This document shows positions 22,701 to 33,979 of a stretch of DNA of 64,000 nucleotides, one piece after another (position 1 is the first letter of the stretch; each line of letters opens with the position of its first letter). Below the pieces are notes generated by a model, which was not told the DNA's origin, ran no database searches, and saw only the letters and a program-made list of their open reading frames with translations. The stretch comes from Parapristionchus giblindavisi (Eukaryota; Nematoda; Chromadorea; Rhabditida; Diplogasteridae): assembly GCA_943737045.1 (NCBI GenBank), contig CALSFV010000081.1, positions 369,686 to 433,685 on the forward strand, read 5' to 3'. The position numbers and the translations under genes were made by a program.

Positions 22701-25700
22701 TATACCTACATAGGCAATAAAACCAGTCACCATGACAAAACGAGTAATACTGTAAGTATTATATTTCTCTAAGTCGCTTCATGTCGATATTTCTTCACAT
22801 TCCCTGATAAAAATGATTTTCTTTTTCTTTTTTTCGTAAAAAAATGTTAAGTTAGGGTTTTCACGTTTCGACACTTCTTTCACCCATACAAATCTTATTC
22901 TTATTATTCTTATTCTTTTCCATCGTGTTATAGTAACATTAAAAAGAATGACATAAAGGGGTTGATTTATGTCCATCGCTTCGGTAGCGATATCGGTGAG
23001 GATTTTGGGTACAGTGGCAGTTTGGGAGCTACGAACGAATCTTGGAAAAGGGATAATTATATAATATCTCGGGATGTCTTAACTAGCCCTGCACGGAAGG
23101 GGGCGGTGGGAATGGAATTATTTCGGTAGGTAACTAATTCCAAATATCAATTACTCTAAATGCACAGGTAGATAGATAATGCTCAATGAATACGATAAGG
23201 TAGATACGATAAGGATGGGAAAAATCTGTGATCACGGTTAAGAGGAGATATGACAAAAAGCTTTGAATAATCATACTCGTAATGTCCATGAATAGCACTA
23301 TGAATAAATTGCAAATCTCTAATACATCGTCGATTTTCAATGGAGTGCAGGTTCAAGAAAGAAGTTCAATGAGTATGATTGGATGGGGCAATTTGCAACT
23401 GAAGAAAAATTACGAGAAAAAATTTTCTATATATCCTCAAGGGTATTGGTCAACAATTAGGAGGTAGGTTTGAAAATGATAGGTACGACTCAAGGAGGGG
23501 TCAAATGTAAACACAATACGCTTTGGTGAACAGATTAGTTCACTTGGAATAAATGAATTTCTTCTCTTTCCTACAATCAGAAATGTGATCGTTAAAGCTA
23601 AGATTAGGAGTCATGAAAACACCTATGTCTTTGACAATTGCGCTGGTAGACAATGGATGACCGTTAAGTACATACATAAGTAGTTCTATTCTAAAGTGGA
23701 CCAAGATGCATAACAGTGCATTTAGATGGCAGGGATGGGCGAACATGATCGGACGAAAAAAATTCGAAAACGAAAAATTTTCGTTTCAAAACCTCGAAAA
23801 AATTTCGAAAAATTTTTTTTTGAAAAAACGAAAAAATCAAATTTTACTGTTAAAGTAATTTATAATGTTGAAATCGTTGAGCTCGAAAGTCATTCTTTAT
23901 TTTATGCTTCCAGAAAACTTATTTAGGCAAAATATGGAAGAGGAAGAAACAATAAGAAACGTAAATTCGACACAGCTTCACCTCAAACGAAACTCATAAG
24001 AGGAATATTGACATTGAGAAAAATCAAAGATTCGAAAGTGGAATGAGAGAGACGACTACGATTGTCGGTCAGGATGGTTTCCGTAGTACAGAAAAATGAC
24101 CCCACTTCCATACTTCCAGGGAGGGAATTTTTTTTCACATGAATTTTACCTGCTAGATGTTCGTGAATTTGGCTTGAAATTATATGGAAAAACAGTCGTC
24201 AGCGATTCAGAAAAAGTGAAAATACAGTATTACTCGATCATTTCTCGAGTGGAAAACATACAGTATGAAAAAAAGTATTGAATTTCTTTCGAAAATACCT
24301 TTTTTGTAGTTGAAAATCCCGTTTTCCCTATATTTCGTTGGTTTTGAACTCCCAGAATATCTAGTGTAAAACTCGAAAAATTTTCGAGAAAGACGAAAAA
24401 TTTTTCGATCGAACAATTTTTCGTCTGGTGGTCGAAAAAAACGAAAAAAACGAATACGAAAAATCTTTTTCGCCCATCCCTGTTAGATGGTGATAAGGTC
24501 ATATTCCATAAGTCACTCCATTCGTAAATACAATCAATTGTAGTCTGGATATCTACAGTACATTCGTACAATCGAATACAAATAATCTCGTTTGACATAT
24601 TCTGACCTTCCTCTTCTCTTTTTTCTTTGTGCATCTCAGATATAGCTCGCTTACAGTTATGTTGACCAAAGGAACGTGGATTACTAGGATAATTCCCCTT
24701 GAGTCTAGATCTATTGCGTTTGTATACCATCTATTTTCTCTCAAATCATCTTTATTTGCATCTATAACGATGTCCGTATATTTGAATACTTTTCTGAAAT
24801 ATTTATATTTCATTGAAATGATGGGATAATGTTAAATGCTCATTTGCCCTTATATAGACACGGCGGCTCAATGATAGTAACTAAGAAGCTCTTGCCTGAG
24901 AAAGAAAGTATCGCAAACTGAGTGATGATAAGCAGTAAAACATCTAGGCTCTCCCAGCGCGAAAGTTGATTACGGTATATCTGGGCGCTCGCTTCTGACT
25001 AGACCTATCATCGAGTTTTACGATTCGAGAGACCTGCCGAGATGGCTTAGTGGATAGAGCTTTTGTTTAGCGATCCGAACCTCGTAGGTTCGAATCCCGC
25101 CCAGTGCAAATCAACTTTGCCTATTTTTCGTAATGCAAGAGCCTTCAAGCCAAAGTTAAATGTAACGGTTTTCTCTTCATTGAACCGCCGTGATAGACCA
25201 GCTCCCAGTCTTTCTTTTGAATTTTCTTTAGATTTAATTAGCTTGGTTAGCTGGAAAAATATTTGGTATCATCGTATGTTCATGCGCTGTCCTATTGTTC
25301 ACTTTTCCAGACTATAATAGAATGAGAAGACTGTGAAGCAGCTACAAGAGATACATGCGTCTACAGTTTGGTGAGGGTTATGCCATGGCGACATGTGGAA
25401 CCGTTTTGAAAATGGGGATGAAATGATGAAAGTGGTGAAAAGGTGAAAATGGTCAACCAATGACAATCCTCAACCCGTTCTCAGTGTTCTGGAGAATGCT
25501 ACGACATCGACTAAGATAAATAAGTCAAGGTAGGGGGTTCCCGAATGGATGTACAGCACTCTGTCCTATCGAACGCCCTGGGTTCCATTATTGCCGGATC
25601 AACTTGTTCTAGGCTCCCTCATAAATCTTATTACACTATTGAATTAAAATTGGCGTTATTATTTCACCAGCTAAATTTAAATGACGAAATAGGATATTTT

Positions 25701-28700
25701 AACAATATCTATTAACTGATTAATTTTTCATTGTGGATGGATCTGGTAATGATCCAAAAGCTTACGTAACTTGCCACTACAAATTAAATATTTAGTAAAA
25801 ATTTGAGCCGTATCGGATGTTTTGAAGAGAAAAAAACTGTCTTGAAATATGATTTCGGCCATTACTGTATACCATTTGCGTCTATTGTCTCCTCCTCTAT
25901 ACTTCTATATTATTCACTCTATTCAACTACTTTTACTCCTTTTCACTCTCCCCTGCCTCCTTCTCTTGTTCTCTTGTTCTCCAGTCTCATCCACATATTA
26001 ATTCACGACAAACGACTATTTTGACCGTGACTTGTCTGATATGGTGCGGTACGTGCGGTACACCATGTGGATTGTTGTGAGTTCGTAAAGCAAAGAAAAC
26101 GAGTCATAATCGTCATTTCTGTTTATCCAAATTATATCAACTGTTCACAGAAATAAGTACTATATCAGATGTAATTCATCAATAATTCCCCCATTGCCAA
26201 ATCCAATTTTTGATCATTATGAGTTTATTCAAATGAGCTACTCACGCATGATGTGAGTGGTTTATGACGCTCTTTAAGTTATATTATGTCAAGTCCTAAA
26301 TTATTCTGAATATATTCAATGCGAGATTAAAATCATATCATAAGTATGAAAATGTAACAGATATATTACTTAACTTAAACACGATGAAGACCTCTTTGTC
26401 TACGAGTGTTGACTTTAACATATTCTTTGATCTCTGATTTATTGTACTATTATATTATATTATTAATGCTTTCATTTTACCTCACGTCATCTATACCTTC
26501 GTCTCGTCATTCTTAAATTATTCTTGTCTTTTCGATTCCCACTAATTCCCTTCCAATCAAAATTCTAATTGGAAGTGTCCATTGCAGGAAGAAGAGTGAA
26601 TGAATTCATAGTTGCGCCATTTCATCATCTTATTGATTCAAATTTTCATTTAATCAAGAATCAATCGATAATGGAAACGAACAAAACACCGGGCATCACA
26701 ATATCTCAGAATGTTACTGTTGCAGTAAGTTTTTTTTCCAATTTATTTTTATTGTAAGTTGAAACGTTTCTAAACTTGTTCAAAAATTACGAATTAAGAG
26801 AGAAAAATAGATAAAACGCTCTCTCTCGTCTCGTTTTCTTCTTTTTACTTTTGAAAAGAGCATTACAAAGAAATCGGTTACTTGTACTTAAAACGTGATA
26901 TAATGGGTAATATAATATATAATCCAGCTCCTTACATAATGAAAATAATACATTTGAAAAAGCGTGCGTATAGTACGAGTGCTTCCTCCTTTACTATATT
27001 GTACTTGATCAAATTATACAGTTGAATTAACAATACTGTCTGGATACGTCAAAGGATACGTGAACTTTTCCATGTCGAGGATTATAAAGTGTATTTAGTA
27101 TTATTCATTCTTTCACTTTCTTTCTCTTATTTTCTATTCGTCTTGAAATAGATAGAAGAATATAATATAATACTCAATGCGAACGAAGCTTAATTCTATG
27201 TTTCATTGTGTTGTTTGAAGATACCGAGAAGAAATGAAAAGAAGAGAAAACACTCATCGTTTTACATAGCGCTTGTTCTTTTTGCGACCTTTGAGCGGAA
27301 CATGAGTATGATTTTTTCAACCAAATAATCTATTTATCAAATATGCTTGAATATTTATTCAAGGTTTTCCTACATCTCGATGAGCTTTATAGTGGAGAAT
27401 ATTTTGGATAATTTATAGAGAGGATAGAGCTATTACTAACCATGCTAGAATGAAGCATAAGTGTGAAGGGATATGAGAGAGGGACATAGACGGATATAGA
27501 GATATAGACACTATGAGAGAGTGCGATAGAAGGATGTAGAGTCATTTCCTGTTTTCATATAGCACAAATGACCATAGATATGCACAACAAGGACTAATAC
27601 CAAGAACAGAAAAAAAACCAAATATCACACTATACTATACTTTAAAGAACAGGCTATTTGAAAACAAAGCAATGCTATCCCGTGGATCAAAAGATTTTTG
27701 AAACGAGTTGAGAGTTTCATATACACTTGAAATTCAGTCGCCAAATCAGCTTTACTGCACTTGGTTCGAGAACATTTGAAGATAATATTCAGATGTAAAT
27801 AATAAAAAGAGACTGAATTGTCACCGAAGAATATCGTCTTATAAGCAATGAGTTTTCATGGTGTCCAAAAGCTTGTTTCGCTCTGATTATTTATTGCTTT
27901 CTCGATGTGAACGTGCTTTCCTTCTGTGCTCTGCGAAAGAGATTTTGCTCAAAACCTTAGTCATCCTTTTCATTGATCAAGCTCACATATTATGCAGGTT
28001 TTTTGAATGAAATGATATGTCATCATTTTATATTTTCAATTCTTTTCTGTAATTCGGATATGGTCTGAGGTGAATGACAAACGTCATTTATTATATCGTA
28101 GAATATTCTCTTGAATTCTATTCACTCTATCCTATTATTTCTTTGTTTCTCCATTTTAAATGTTTCCTTTGTCTCACAATTGCAAAGAATGAACGACTGT
28201 GGTCTAAAGGGAGATTGCATTCGAAATTCCGTCAACCGTTGGATCTTATTTTGATTCATATTAGGGGTGTGATATTGCACTTTTACGTTTGGCCAATGCT
28301 TTCGACAAGATTTGTCTCTCCATTTTTTATGTTTTGTATGCTACCTCGTCGGTTTGCAAGGCAGCATCCCTAGATGGCCATTGATGAAATGTTTCTCGCT
28401 ATATAATACTCTGTTCAAAAGTAGAAAGAAAAGAAAAGAACGACAGAGAAAACAATCCTTGTTTCACATACTTTTTCGCCTCTTTTTTCTCTTCATTTGA
28501 TTTCTTTTCCTGACTTTTGACATCACATGAAACAATGTGAAATGTATACTATATTCTAATACGTTTCTCAATTTTTCCTAGTTGAAATTTTTGCACAATC
28601 TCTTTTGCTATTATACTTATACGTCTTCATTAACTTCCTCCTTCTTCTTCATCTTCTCCATGATTCTCCTTCGTCATTTCATCCAACCTCAATTCATTGA

Positions 28701-28907
28701 CTTGCAAATTGTCATCAACCAAGAAAAGTCGCATTTCTTCGTCTTTTCTTTCTAGAAATGTTAAAGTGAATGAGTGACAGTAGTGTAGTAACAAGGGAAG
28801 GTATACATGACCAATGAAAATGAATTATTGATCGCTTCCAGAAACGAAAAGAATAATAGTTAAAGGTACAAAACAATTTTTTCAGACAAATAAACTATCA
28901 CTATGAA
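16780..28907 (+). CDS. Tentative three-exon gene of unknown function
   Basis: Three exons join in frame. The first is about 16794-16957, with donor TTTTCAG|GTAACA and an uncertain left edge. The second is 26588-26727, with acceptor TCCATTGCAG and donor GCA|GTAAGT. The third is a short terminal exon at 28887-28907, with acceptor TTTTTTCAG and stop TGA. The first exon encodes a Ser/Pro stretch then a basic K/R-rich block. The second has an N-V-T glycosylation-type site near its end. No domain is recognised. The 9.6-kb first intron and the missing 5' end make this a weak model; the exons may belong to different genes. Confidence 0.3.
16958..20009. other. Non-coding, repeat-poor stretch
   Basis: This is AT-rich DNA with no exon I can support. 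A fragment near 19427-19460 repeats a GGGATCCCATGTCAATGG motif also present at about 13813. Confidence 0.45.
19187..19504 (-). pseudogene. Possible LINE-derived ORF fragment
   Basis: A 105-codon minus-strand frame shares the GGGATCCCATGTCAATGG stretch with the region near 13813, so it is part of a dispersed repeat. Its short basic and hydrophobic blocks resemble retrotransposon C-terminal ends only loosely. There is no catalytic motif. Confidence 0.25.
20013..20474 (+). pseudogene. Reverse transcriptase C-terminal fragment (LINE)
   Basis: The frame contains a Y-L-G-G-T-I-S block, then I-D-H-R-I-Q-C-G-W-M-A-W-S-K-L, then F-G-C-E-T-W-T-L and L-R-V-A-Q-R-K-M-E-R-R-M-I-G-I-T. These are the connector and thumb signature of craniofacial-type endonuclease-reverse transcriptase LINEs. 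The catalytic Y-x-D-D region is absent. The frame is cut exactly where the palindromic element 20475-21210 begins. Confidence 0.85.
20475..21210. mobile_element. Palindromic DNA element inserted in a LINE
   Basis: Arms of about 226 and 230 bp (20475-20700 and 20981-21210) are near-perfect inverted copies. They start CAGGTAAATTCCACCAAGTA and end with the complement. The loop of about 280 bp is AT-rich with no gene. I could not identify a target duplication, and no LINE sequence resumes recognisably on the right. Confidence 0.8.
21211..22949. other. Non-coding stretch
   Basis: No supported gene. GA-rich simple sequence lies at about 21960-22140. Open frames here on both strands are compositional. 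Confidence 0.45.
22950..24840 (-). mobile_element. Decayed non-LTR retrotransposon, split by a hAT MITE
   Basis: The 3' end (22950-23110) matches 58140-58290, including GATTTTGGGTACAGTG-type and TCTTGGAAAA blocks. Reading leftward on the minus strand, a fragment near 24490-24560 encodes I-Q-T-T-I-D-C-I-Y-E-W-S-D-L-W, the helix after the RT active site. Beyond the inserted element, 23540-23725 encodes V-K-D-I-G-V-F and L-S-F-N-D-H-I. Both are CR1/L2-type RT signatures in the correct order. Many frame breaks; inactive. Confidence 0.8.
23730..24482. mobile_element. hAT-type MITE
   Basis: The ends read CAGGGATGGGCGAA and TTCGCCCATCCCTG, with a perfect 8-bp duplication TTAGATGG (23722-23729 and 24483-24490). 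Subterminal A/T/CG-rich arms of GAAAAATTTTCG repeats pair with each other. It has no transposase. It interrupts an RT reading frame, which resumes on the other side. Confidence 0.92.
24859..25192 (+). mobile_element. CACGGCGG-TIR element with tRNA-like core, copy B
   Basis: The ends CACGGCGGCTCAATGA and TTCATTGAACCGCCGTG are flanked by the perfect 5-bp duplication ATAGA (24854-24858 and 25193-25197). The tRNA-like core at 25036-25109 keeps both Pol III boxes. The D stem can form; the acceptor stem cannot. At 334 bp it is within one base of copies A and C. Confidence 0.85.
25198..26587. other. Non-coding stretch
   Basis: No exon is supported. A degenerate tRNA-like fragment (GTTCCCGAATGG, then CTGGGTTCCATTA) occurs near 25532-25594. 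A pyrimidine-rich tract spans about 25890-26000. Confidence 0.4.
26775..26870. repeat. GTTCAAAAG-MITE copy 5
   Basis: The left end is TTGTTCAAAAATTACGAA and the right end TTTTTACTTTTGAAAAGAGCAT. It follows directly after the second exon of the tentative gene. Confidence 0.6.
27208..27306. repeat. GTTCAAAAG-MITE copy 6
   Basis: An eroded copy. The core CTCATCGTTTTACATAG is kept, and the right arm is TTTTTGCGACCTTTGAGCGG. Confidence 0.45.
28408..28530. repeat. GTTCAAAAG-MITE copy 7
   Basis: The left arm is CTGTTCAAAAGTAGAAAGAA. The right arm is TTTTCCTGACTTTTGACATC. Confidence 0.55.
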
Positions 28908-29171
28908 TAAATTAGCTACCCATGGCCATTTCCCTGCTGCCCTCAACCGATTCGCTTATAACGCGACGGACTTCCATCAACATATGCTAAATATCTGTTC
29001 TCTCTCTCTCCCTCTAATTTGTTGTGAAGGAAATAAAGAATAAGAATAAGAATGAGTTCCCTTACGTTGGCTTCCTATGAAATTTTGATGAGACAAAGTA
29101 GGGTAGTCAACAATACGTTGATTACTGTACAAATGATCTTTGAATTTTGATATCTGATTTTTATTGTTAAG

Positions 29172-32100
29172 ATGGAAATCGTCGATGTGCTTCCACCACC
29201 GAATCACGAAGACGCCCACGTTGTCATCATGGCCGTTGCATACATGCTCTTGTTCGTACTCGGTAAGTTACTTTTGTAGTTTGATCTTTGAACTTCGATC
29301 TATGACCTTTGATATTTCAGGAACGTGTGGAAACGTCGCGGTTCTGACGACAATTATGCACTTGCTTCGATCCAAAACAACAACACTTGATAACACTCTA
29401 CTATATATTATCGTTCTGTCGTGCGTTGATTTTGGTGTATGTCTATCTCTTCCATTCACAGTTATCGACCAGGTTTGATCTTCGATTTTTGGTCTTTGAT
29501 CTTCAATATTTCATCCTTTCCAGATTCTCGGATTTTGGATGTTCGGGAGTGTTCTCTGCAAGCTGCACGCAGTCTTTGAGAACTTTGGCAAGATCCTCTC
29601 GGCTCTGATTCTAACAGCGATGGCTTTCGATCGTTACGCAGGAGTTTGCATGTAAGTACTCTTTTTTACAAAAAAAAATTAGAAATAAAATTATTCATAA
29701 AAATTTAAATTAATAAACATGCATACACCCAAATGCTAAACTAAAAGTTGATACAAAATAAATGTTATACGATGATTTTTATTTTTATTTTTCTGACATA
29801 CTCCGGTATTTTTTGTCCGTGGGGTGCGCCACTGGCAGCACCATCTCTGGTAATTTTTACTCGCGTAGCACACCGTTGAGAGGCCAAATCTCGCGGGGTA
29901 CACCGGGGAGTTATGATAGGTTCAGCACGATGTTCAGCGACGATGTGGAAGGGACGGTGTGCCTCGCGGGGTGGACATTAAATCTCGCGGGGCACACCGT
30001 CCCTCCTGCCCCACGGGGCACGCCATCATCCACCTCGCGGGGCACCCCGTCTAGAGGCTGCAGCTCGCGAGGTACTCCGGTATTTTTTGCTCGCGGGGCA
30101 CACCGTTGAGAGGCCAAATCTCGTGGGGTACACCGCGAGGTGCACCACGGTGTGGAAGTGACGGCGTGCCTCGCGGGGTGAACATCAAATCTCGCGGGGC
30201 ACACCGTCCCTCCTGCCCCGCGAGGCACGCCGTAGTCCACCTCGCGGGGCTCCCCGTCTAGAGGCTGCAGCTCGCGAGGTACCCCGTCTAAGTGTTCTAC
30301 CCCGCGGTGTACCTCGCGGCGCACACCACGGGATTGAACGGTGTGCCCCGCGAGTAAAAAATACCGGAGTACCCCGTCTCAAGGTTCTACCCCGTGGTGT
30401 ACCTCGCGGCGTACACCACGGGATTGAACGGTGCGCCCCGCGAGAAAAAAATACCGGAGATGGTGTGGGACTAGGGATCTAGATCCACGGGATCTAGGGT
30501 GTGGACCTCAAATTCCGTGGGGCACACAGTTCATTCCACACCATGGGGCACGCCCTTTATATATCCCGTGGGGTACGCCGTCCAGAGGCCAAATCCCGCG
30601 GGGTGCGCCCTAGTCCCACACCATGGTGCTGCCCATGGCGCACCCCACGGACAAAAAATACCGGAGTAAAAAGTAACATAAAAATAAATTTATGATTACG
30701 ATCGAAAATGTGGTTCTGGTATTTTGAAATTTTTTTCAAACAAAGGCATGAGTCATGCAAACATTAATAAGCACAAGATATACTAATTCAAGCAAAATAT
30801 TTATTGACAAGCTTTTCAAATATCCTAAATCGTTAATATTTCAGTTCTCGTAACAAAGTATTGAGATCTCGTACAGTCTCCATATATATTATGCTCGGTA
30901 TGTTTTATTTGTTATTTTCATAACGTTATCTATGAATCATATTAATACTATACATATTAAGCTATTAATACCTGTTTTTTTAGTTATTTAAATGTTAAAT
31001 TATATATTGACAGGGCTTGTACTGTATGCTACATTAACTCTGTGCCCTCTCCTATTGTCGTTTGATACAAGAGAAATCATTCTGTTCGAGAAGGAAAACG
31101 CTCACAGAAAGACGAGAATGAAGATCGAGAAGGTATCAAAGAACTTCCATACTATGTATAATAGACAAAACAAGAGGTTGAACGCTATGATAAAGTTCCT
31201 AATAGTTAACGATGACTAAAGTGGAGAATTGGAACATCTTGGGACCATGTATAAGATAATATATTTTTTAAACTCATTTTGCAGTGTACGATGCAAGATG
31301 TCTCCTCGGCCTACTTCACTTCATTTACGATCTTTCAATTCTTTCTTTGTTTCATTGTTCCTCTATGTCTTGTCACATTCTTCTACACTAAACTACTCAT
31401 GGCCCTCCGACGACATGCTCGCAATTTCAAGGTTATTAAAATTACATCTTACAATGTTTTTTTATAAACCTAAACAAATAAATAGATAATAATTATATCC
31501 AAAAATACACTTGCTGTTTATTAACTTACAAATAATTCATGGCCAGTCAAGTTTTAAACATCTCTATAGTGTACAATTGAAAAGGGGAAGATTAATAAAC
31601 ATAGCGTTTCTCCAATACAGGGAGATAGCTCATTTCCAAAATGCCAAAAAAATAAGGAATGGCGCACTATGGCTATGGTCTGCGTTCACTCACTTTTGCG
31701 TAATCTCTCGCTTTTCTCTCTACCTTTTTCTCCGACACAATGACCGCTCTGGTAACGCAGTGAATAAACGTCGTCTACTTTACATCATTGACGATGGCGA
31801 CACCATTTATGGTGTCGCCATCGTAGTTTCCAAAAAACCATGAATCACAAATATTATCATATAAAAATTCACATCTCAATTTGTATTTCATGAGCATGAA
31901 ATCATATACTTGTACATTACCATTTATAAAATTATTACTTTCAGTCCTCACACATCCCACTCATGCGCATATCACTCTACACGTTCGCTGTTGCGTGCTT
32001 CTACTTCACTTGCTGGACGCCTTTCTGGGTGGCTACAGTAAGTATCATGCACCACAACCACTAATAGTCGTCTCACCGCACAATAAATCGTTGCAGATCT

Positions 32101-32632
32101 ACGCTGTATATCTAGAAAATAGAGGAGCGATAGAGGGCAATGATATATCCTCGTGGTTTGTGTATTGTATGTATTTCATACATGCACTACCCTTCACTAA
32201 TTCAGCTATTAACTGGATATTATACGGTAGGCATTATCGATAGACTATTAACAATCATCGATTTGTATCCTAATCATAACAATTGAAAAATCAGTAGATA
32301 CCGTAATCATTATCAATACAGTAAACAATGAAATACAGGCGCACTCAACTCACAACTGCAGCAAAAGTCCAATCAACCTATGGATAATTCGACGAAAACA
32401 ACAAAAGTGACATGCACACCAATCGATAATAGAACATTTGTAAGTAAATAAATCAATAAATCAACTAATCAATTAAACATTGTTCATTCATATTAACCAG
32501 TAAACCAATAAATAATCAATTCAGAATGGTCACGTAACGAATACGGTAGTTGATATGAAGACAGTATCAGGTGAAGAGGCTGAACTTCTGGCTGTTCGAA
32601 TAGTTTCATCAAACTCCCCAGCACTTCTGTAG
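29172..32632 (+). CDS. Rhodopsin-family peptide GPCR (GnRH-receptor-related type)
   Basis: Ten coding exons give 373 aa with frame kept at every junction: 29172-29262, 29321-29472, 29524-29651, 30845-30897, 31014-31132, 31285-31431, 31945-32037, 32097-32226, 32339-32439 and 32525-32632 (TAG). It has seven hydrophobic segments. TM1 carries G-N (residues 34-35). Cys93 before TM3 can pair with Cys182 in loop 2. D-R-Y is at 117-119 after TM3. TM6 carries C-W-T-P-F-W (253-258). TM7 carries F-T-N-S-A-I-N-W-I-L-Y (294-304), in place of N-P-x-x-Y. The TM7 wording recalls the nematode GNRR receptors, but from sequence alone I can only say peptide-type class A. It acts in the plasma membrane, with a cytoplasmic tail of about 70 residues rich in S/T. 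Introns 1 and 2 consist largely of TTTGATC-type repeats; intron 3 holds a GC-rich transposon. A possible extra 5' exon near 28904 (containing an N-A-T site) does not splice in frame. Confidence 0.9.
29801..30666. mobile_element. GC-rich TIR element with TA target duplication
   Basis: The ends CTCCGGTATTTTTTGTCCGT and its complement extend as matching arms for about 45 bp, with TA on both sides (29799-29800 and 30667-30668). The interior is far more GC-rich than the genome around it. It consists of diverged repeats of TCGCGGGGCACACCG and TAGAGGCTGCAGCTCGCGAG. Extra internal copies of the terminal motif sit near 30076, 30356 and 30458. It has no transposase. It lies in intron 3 of the GPCR gene. 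Confidence 0.85.
31791..31824. other. Perfect short hairpin
   Basis: A 16-bp perfect stem (ACGATGGCGACACCAT and its complement) with a 2-nt loop lies in intron 6 of the GPCR gene. It is more GC-rich than the intron. It may be the core of a very small MITE. Confidence 0.8.
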
Positions 32633-32657
32633 TACCCATTGAAAGTATTGTAACGGA

Positions 32658-32766
32658 GATATGCTGTTCTAAGGTTACGAAAAGAAAAAAAGAGAAGATA
32701 AAACTCTCCTCGTTTTACACACTTTCTATATTTTTCTTTTATTATCTCTACTTTTGAACAGATGAA
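32658..32766. repeat. GTTCAAAAG-MITE copy 8
   Basis: It starts CTGTTCTAAGGTTACGAAAA just past the GPCR stop codon and ends CTACTTTTGAACAGATG. It may be transcribed in the GPCR 3' UTR. Confidence 0.65.
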
Positions 32767-33258
32767 TCGCCATTATGAATTCCATTTCGTATGTCTCCAT
32801 GTCAAAGAACAGAGAAATAGTGCGTGATATGATAAGACCACACCTTCTGTTAACTTTTCGACCATATACAGCATAGAATCCATGAACAGATCAGGTTGAG
32901 GGTGCTAAACACCGAATTCCAAACTATCCACAATTATTCCAATCTTTTTACTTTTTTGCCATAATCTCTCATTATGCACATATCAGGGAACATTTATAAG
33001 CAAAGTTCTTTAAAAAATAATTAATCGAATTTATTTAAATACCGGTAGCCATAAAATTGATTCTTTGTTTTCTCATTCAATGAAAGTCTCAGAGACTCAT
33101 CTAGATTCATTTGACTCATTTTCATACACGGCATTCATGCATCTTTCATATTCGGATAAATGTATTATGATGTGATGTAATTACCATCTCACAAAGAAAA
33201 AAAAATTAAAATCTCACAAAGTAAAACGAAGAAAAGGTGTATCGAAAGAAAATAGTGT

Positions 33259-33355
33259 TGTGTTCAAAAATCACGAAAAGAAAATCAGAGAAAACTCTAC
33301 TTTTTGAACTTTCTCGCCTCTATTTTTGTTTTTTCGTAACTTTGAACAGAACAAT
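33259..33355. repeat. GTTCAAAAG-MITE copy 9
   Basis: The left arm is GTGTTCAAAAATCACGAAAA and the right arm TTTTTCGTAACTTTGAACAG, with the CTTTCTCGCCTCT core between them. Confidence 0.7.
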
Positions 33356-33522
33356 ACTATGAAGACACGCCGATTCTCCAGCCTGCAATAATCAAAGTAT
33401 GACCAATGATGCAAAATCAATAAAAAATAAATAATTAATTACTCATTTATGAAATTCACAGACGAACGAAGAAAACATGCAAAGGAGGTGAATGAATGAA
33501 TTGCCTATACTGACAATTGATG

Positions 33523-33638
33523 CCCTGTTCAAAAGTTAGGGAAAGAAAAGAAAAAGAGGTGAGATATTGTGCAAAACAAGACTGTGCAAGACTTTTTTCT
33601 GATTTTTTCTTTACTTTTCGTAACTTTTGAACACGATA
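33523..33638. repeat. GTTCAAAAG-MITE copy 10
   Basis: One of the best-preserved copies. The left arm is CTGTTCAAAAGTTAGGGAAA. The right arm is CTTTTCGTAACTTTTGAACA. It lies between the convergent 3' ends of the GPCR and the 924-aa gene. Confidence 0.75.
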
Positions 33639-33979
33639 TGAGATACGACCGAAATAGTGAATCCTATTATATAACATATAATTGAACCAAACGAAATAAA
33701 AATAATGGAATCATGAATACCTAAGATTTGTTTTCATTATTGAGGACAATCAAACGGAATGAAAATGAACCGAATTAACAAAGCTAACAAGAACAATTTT
33801 CAGCTTTTTTTCAATTCACAATTACTACATTTTCAGATAAAACGGTTCAGTTTCAGAATAAAACAATATCTCAAAAGGGTCATGAAAGAAATACAAGGGT
33901 TAAAAGAAAATGGCCTTTGTTTGTGAGAGAAATGAATGATTAAACTGAATTCAAATGTATTCCTTATCTAACGTATCGC

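Noticed and set aside
28887..28990. Extra 5' exon of the GPCR with an N-A-T glycosylation site
   Set aside because: No donor joins it to the 29172 exon in frame. The GPCR has a good start and acceptor-like context at 29172 already.
29911..30324. Long GC-rich ORF on -
   Set aside because: It consists of the internal repeats of the TA-flanked element in the GPCR intron. The opposite strand is open as well.
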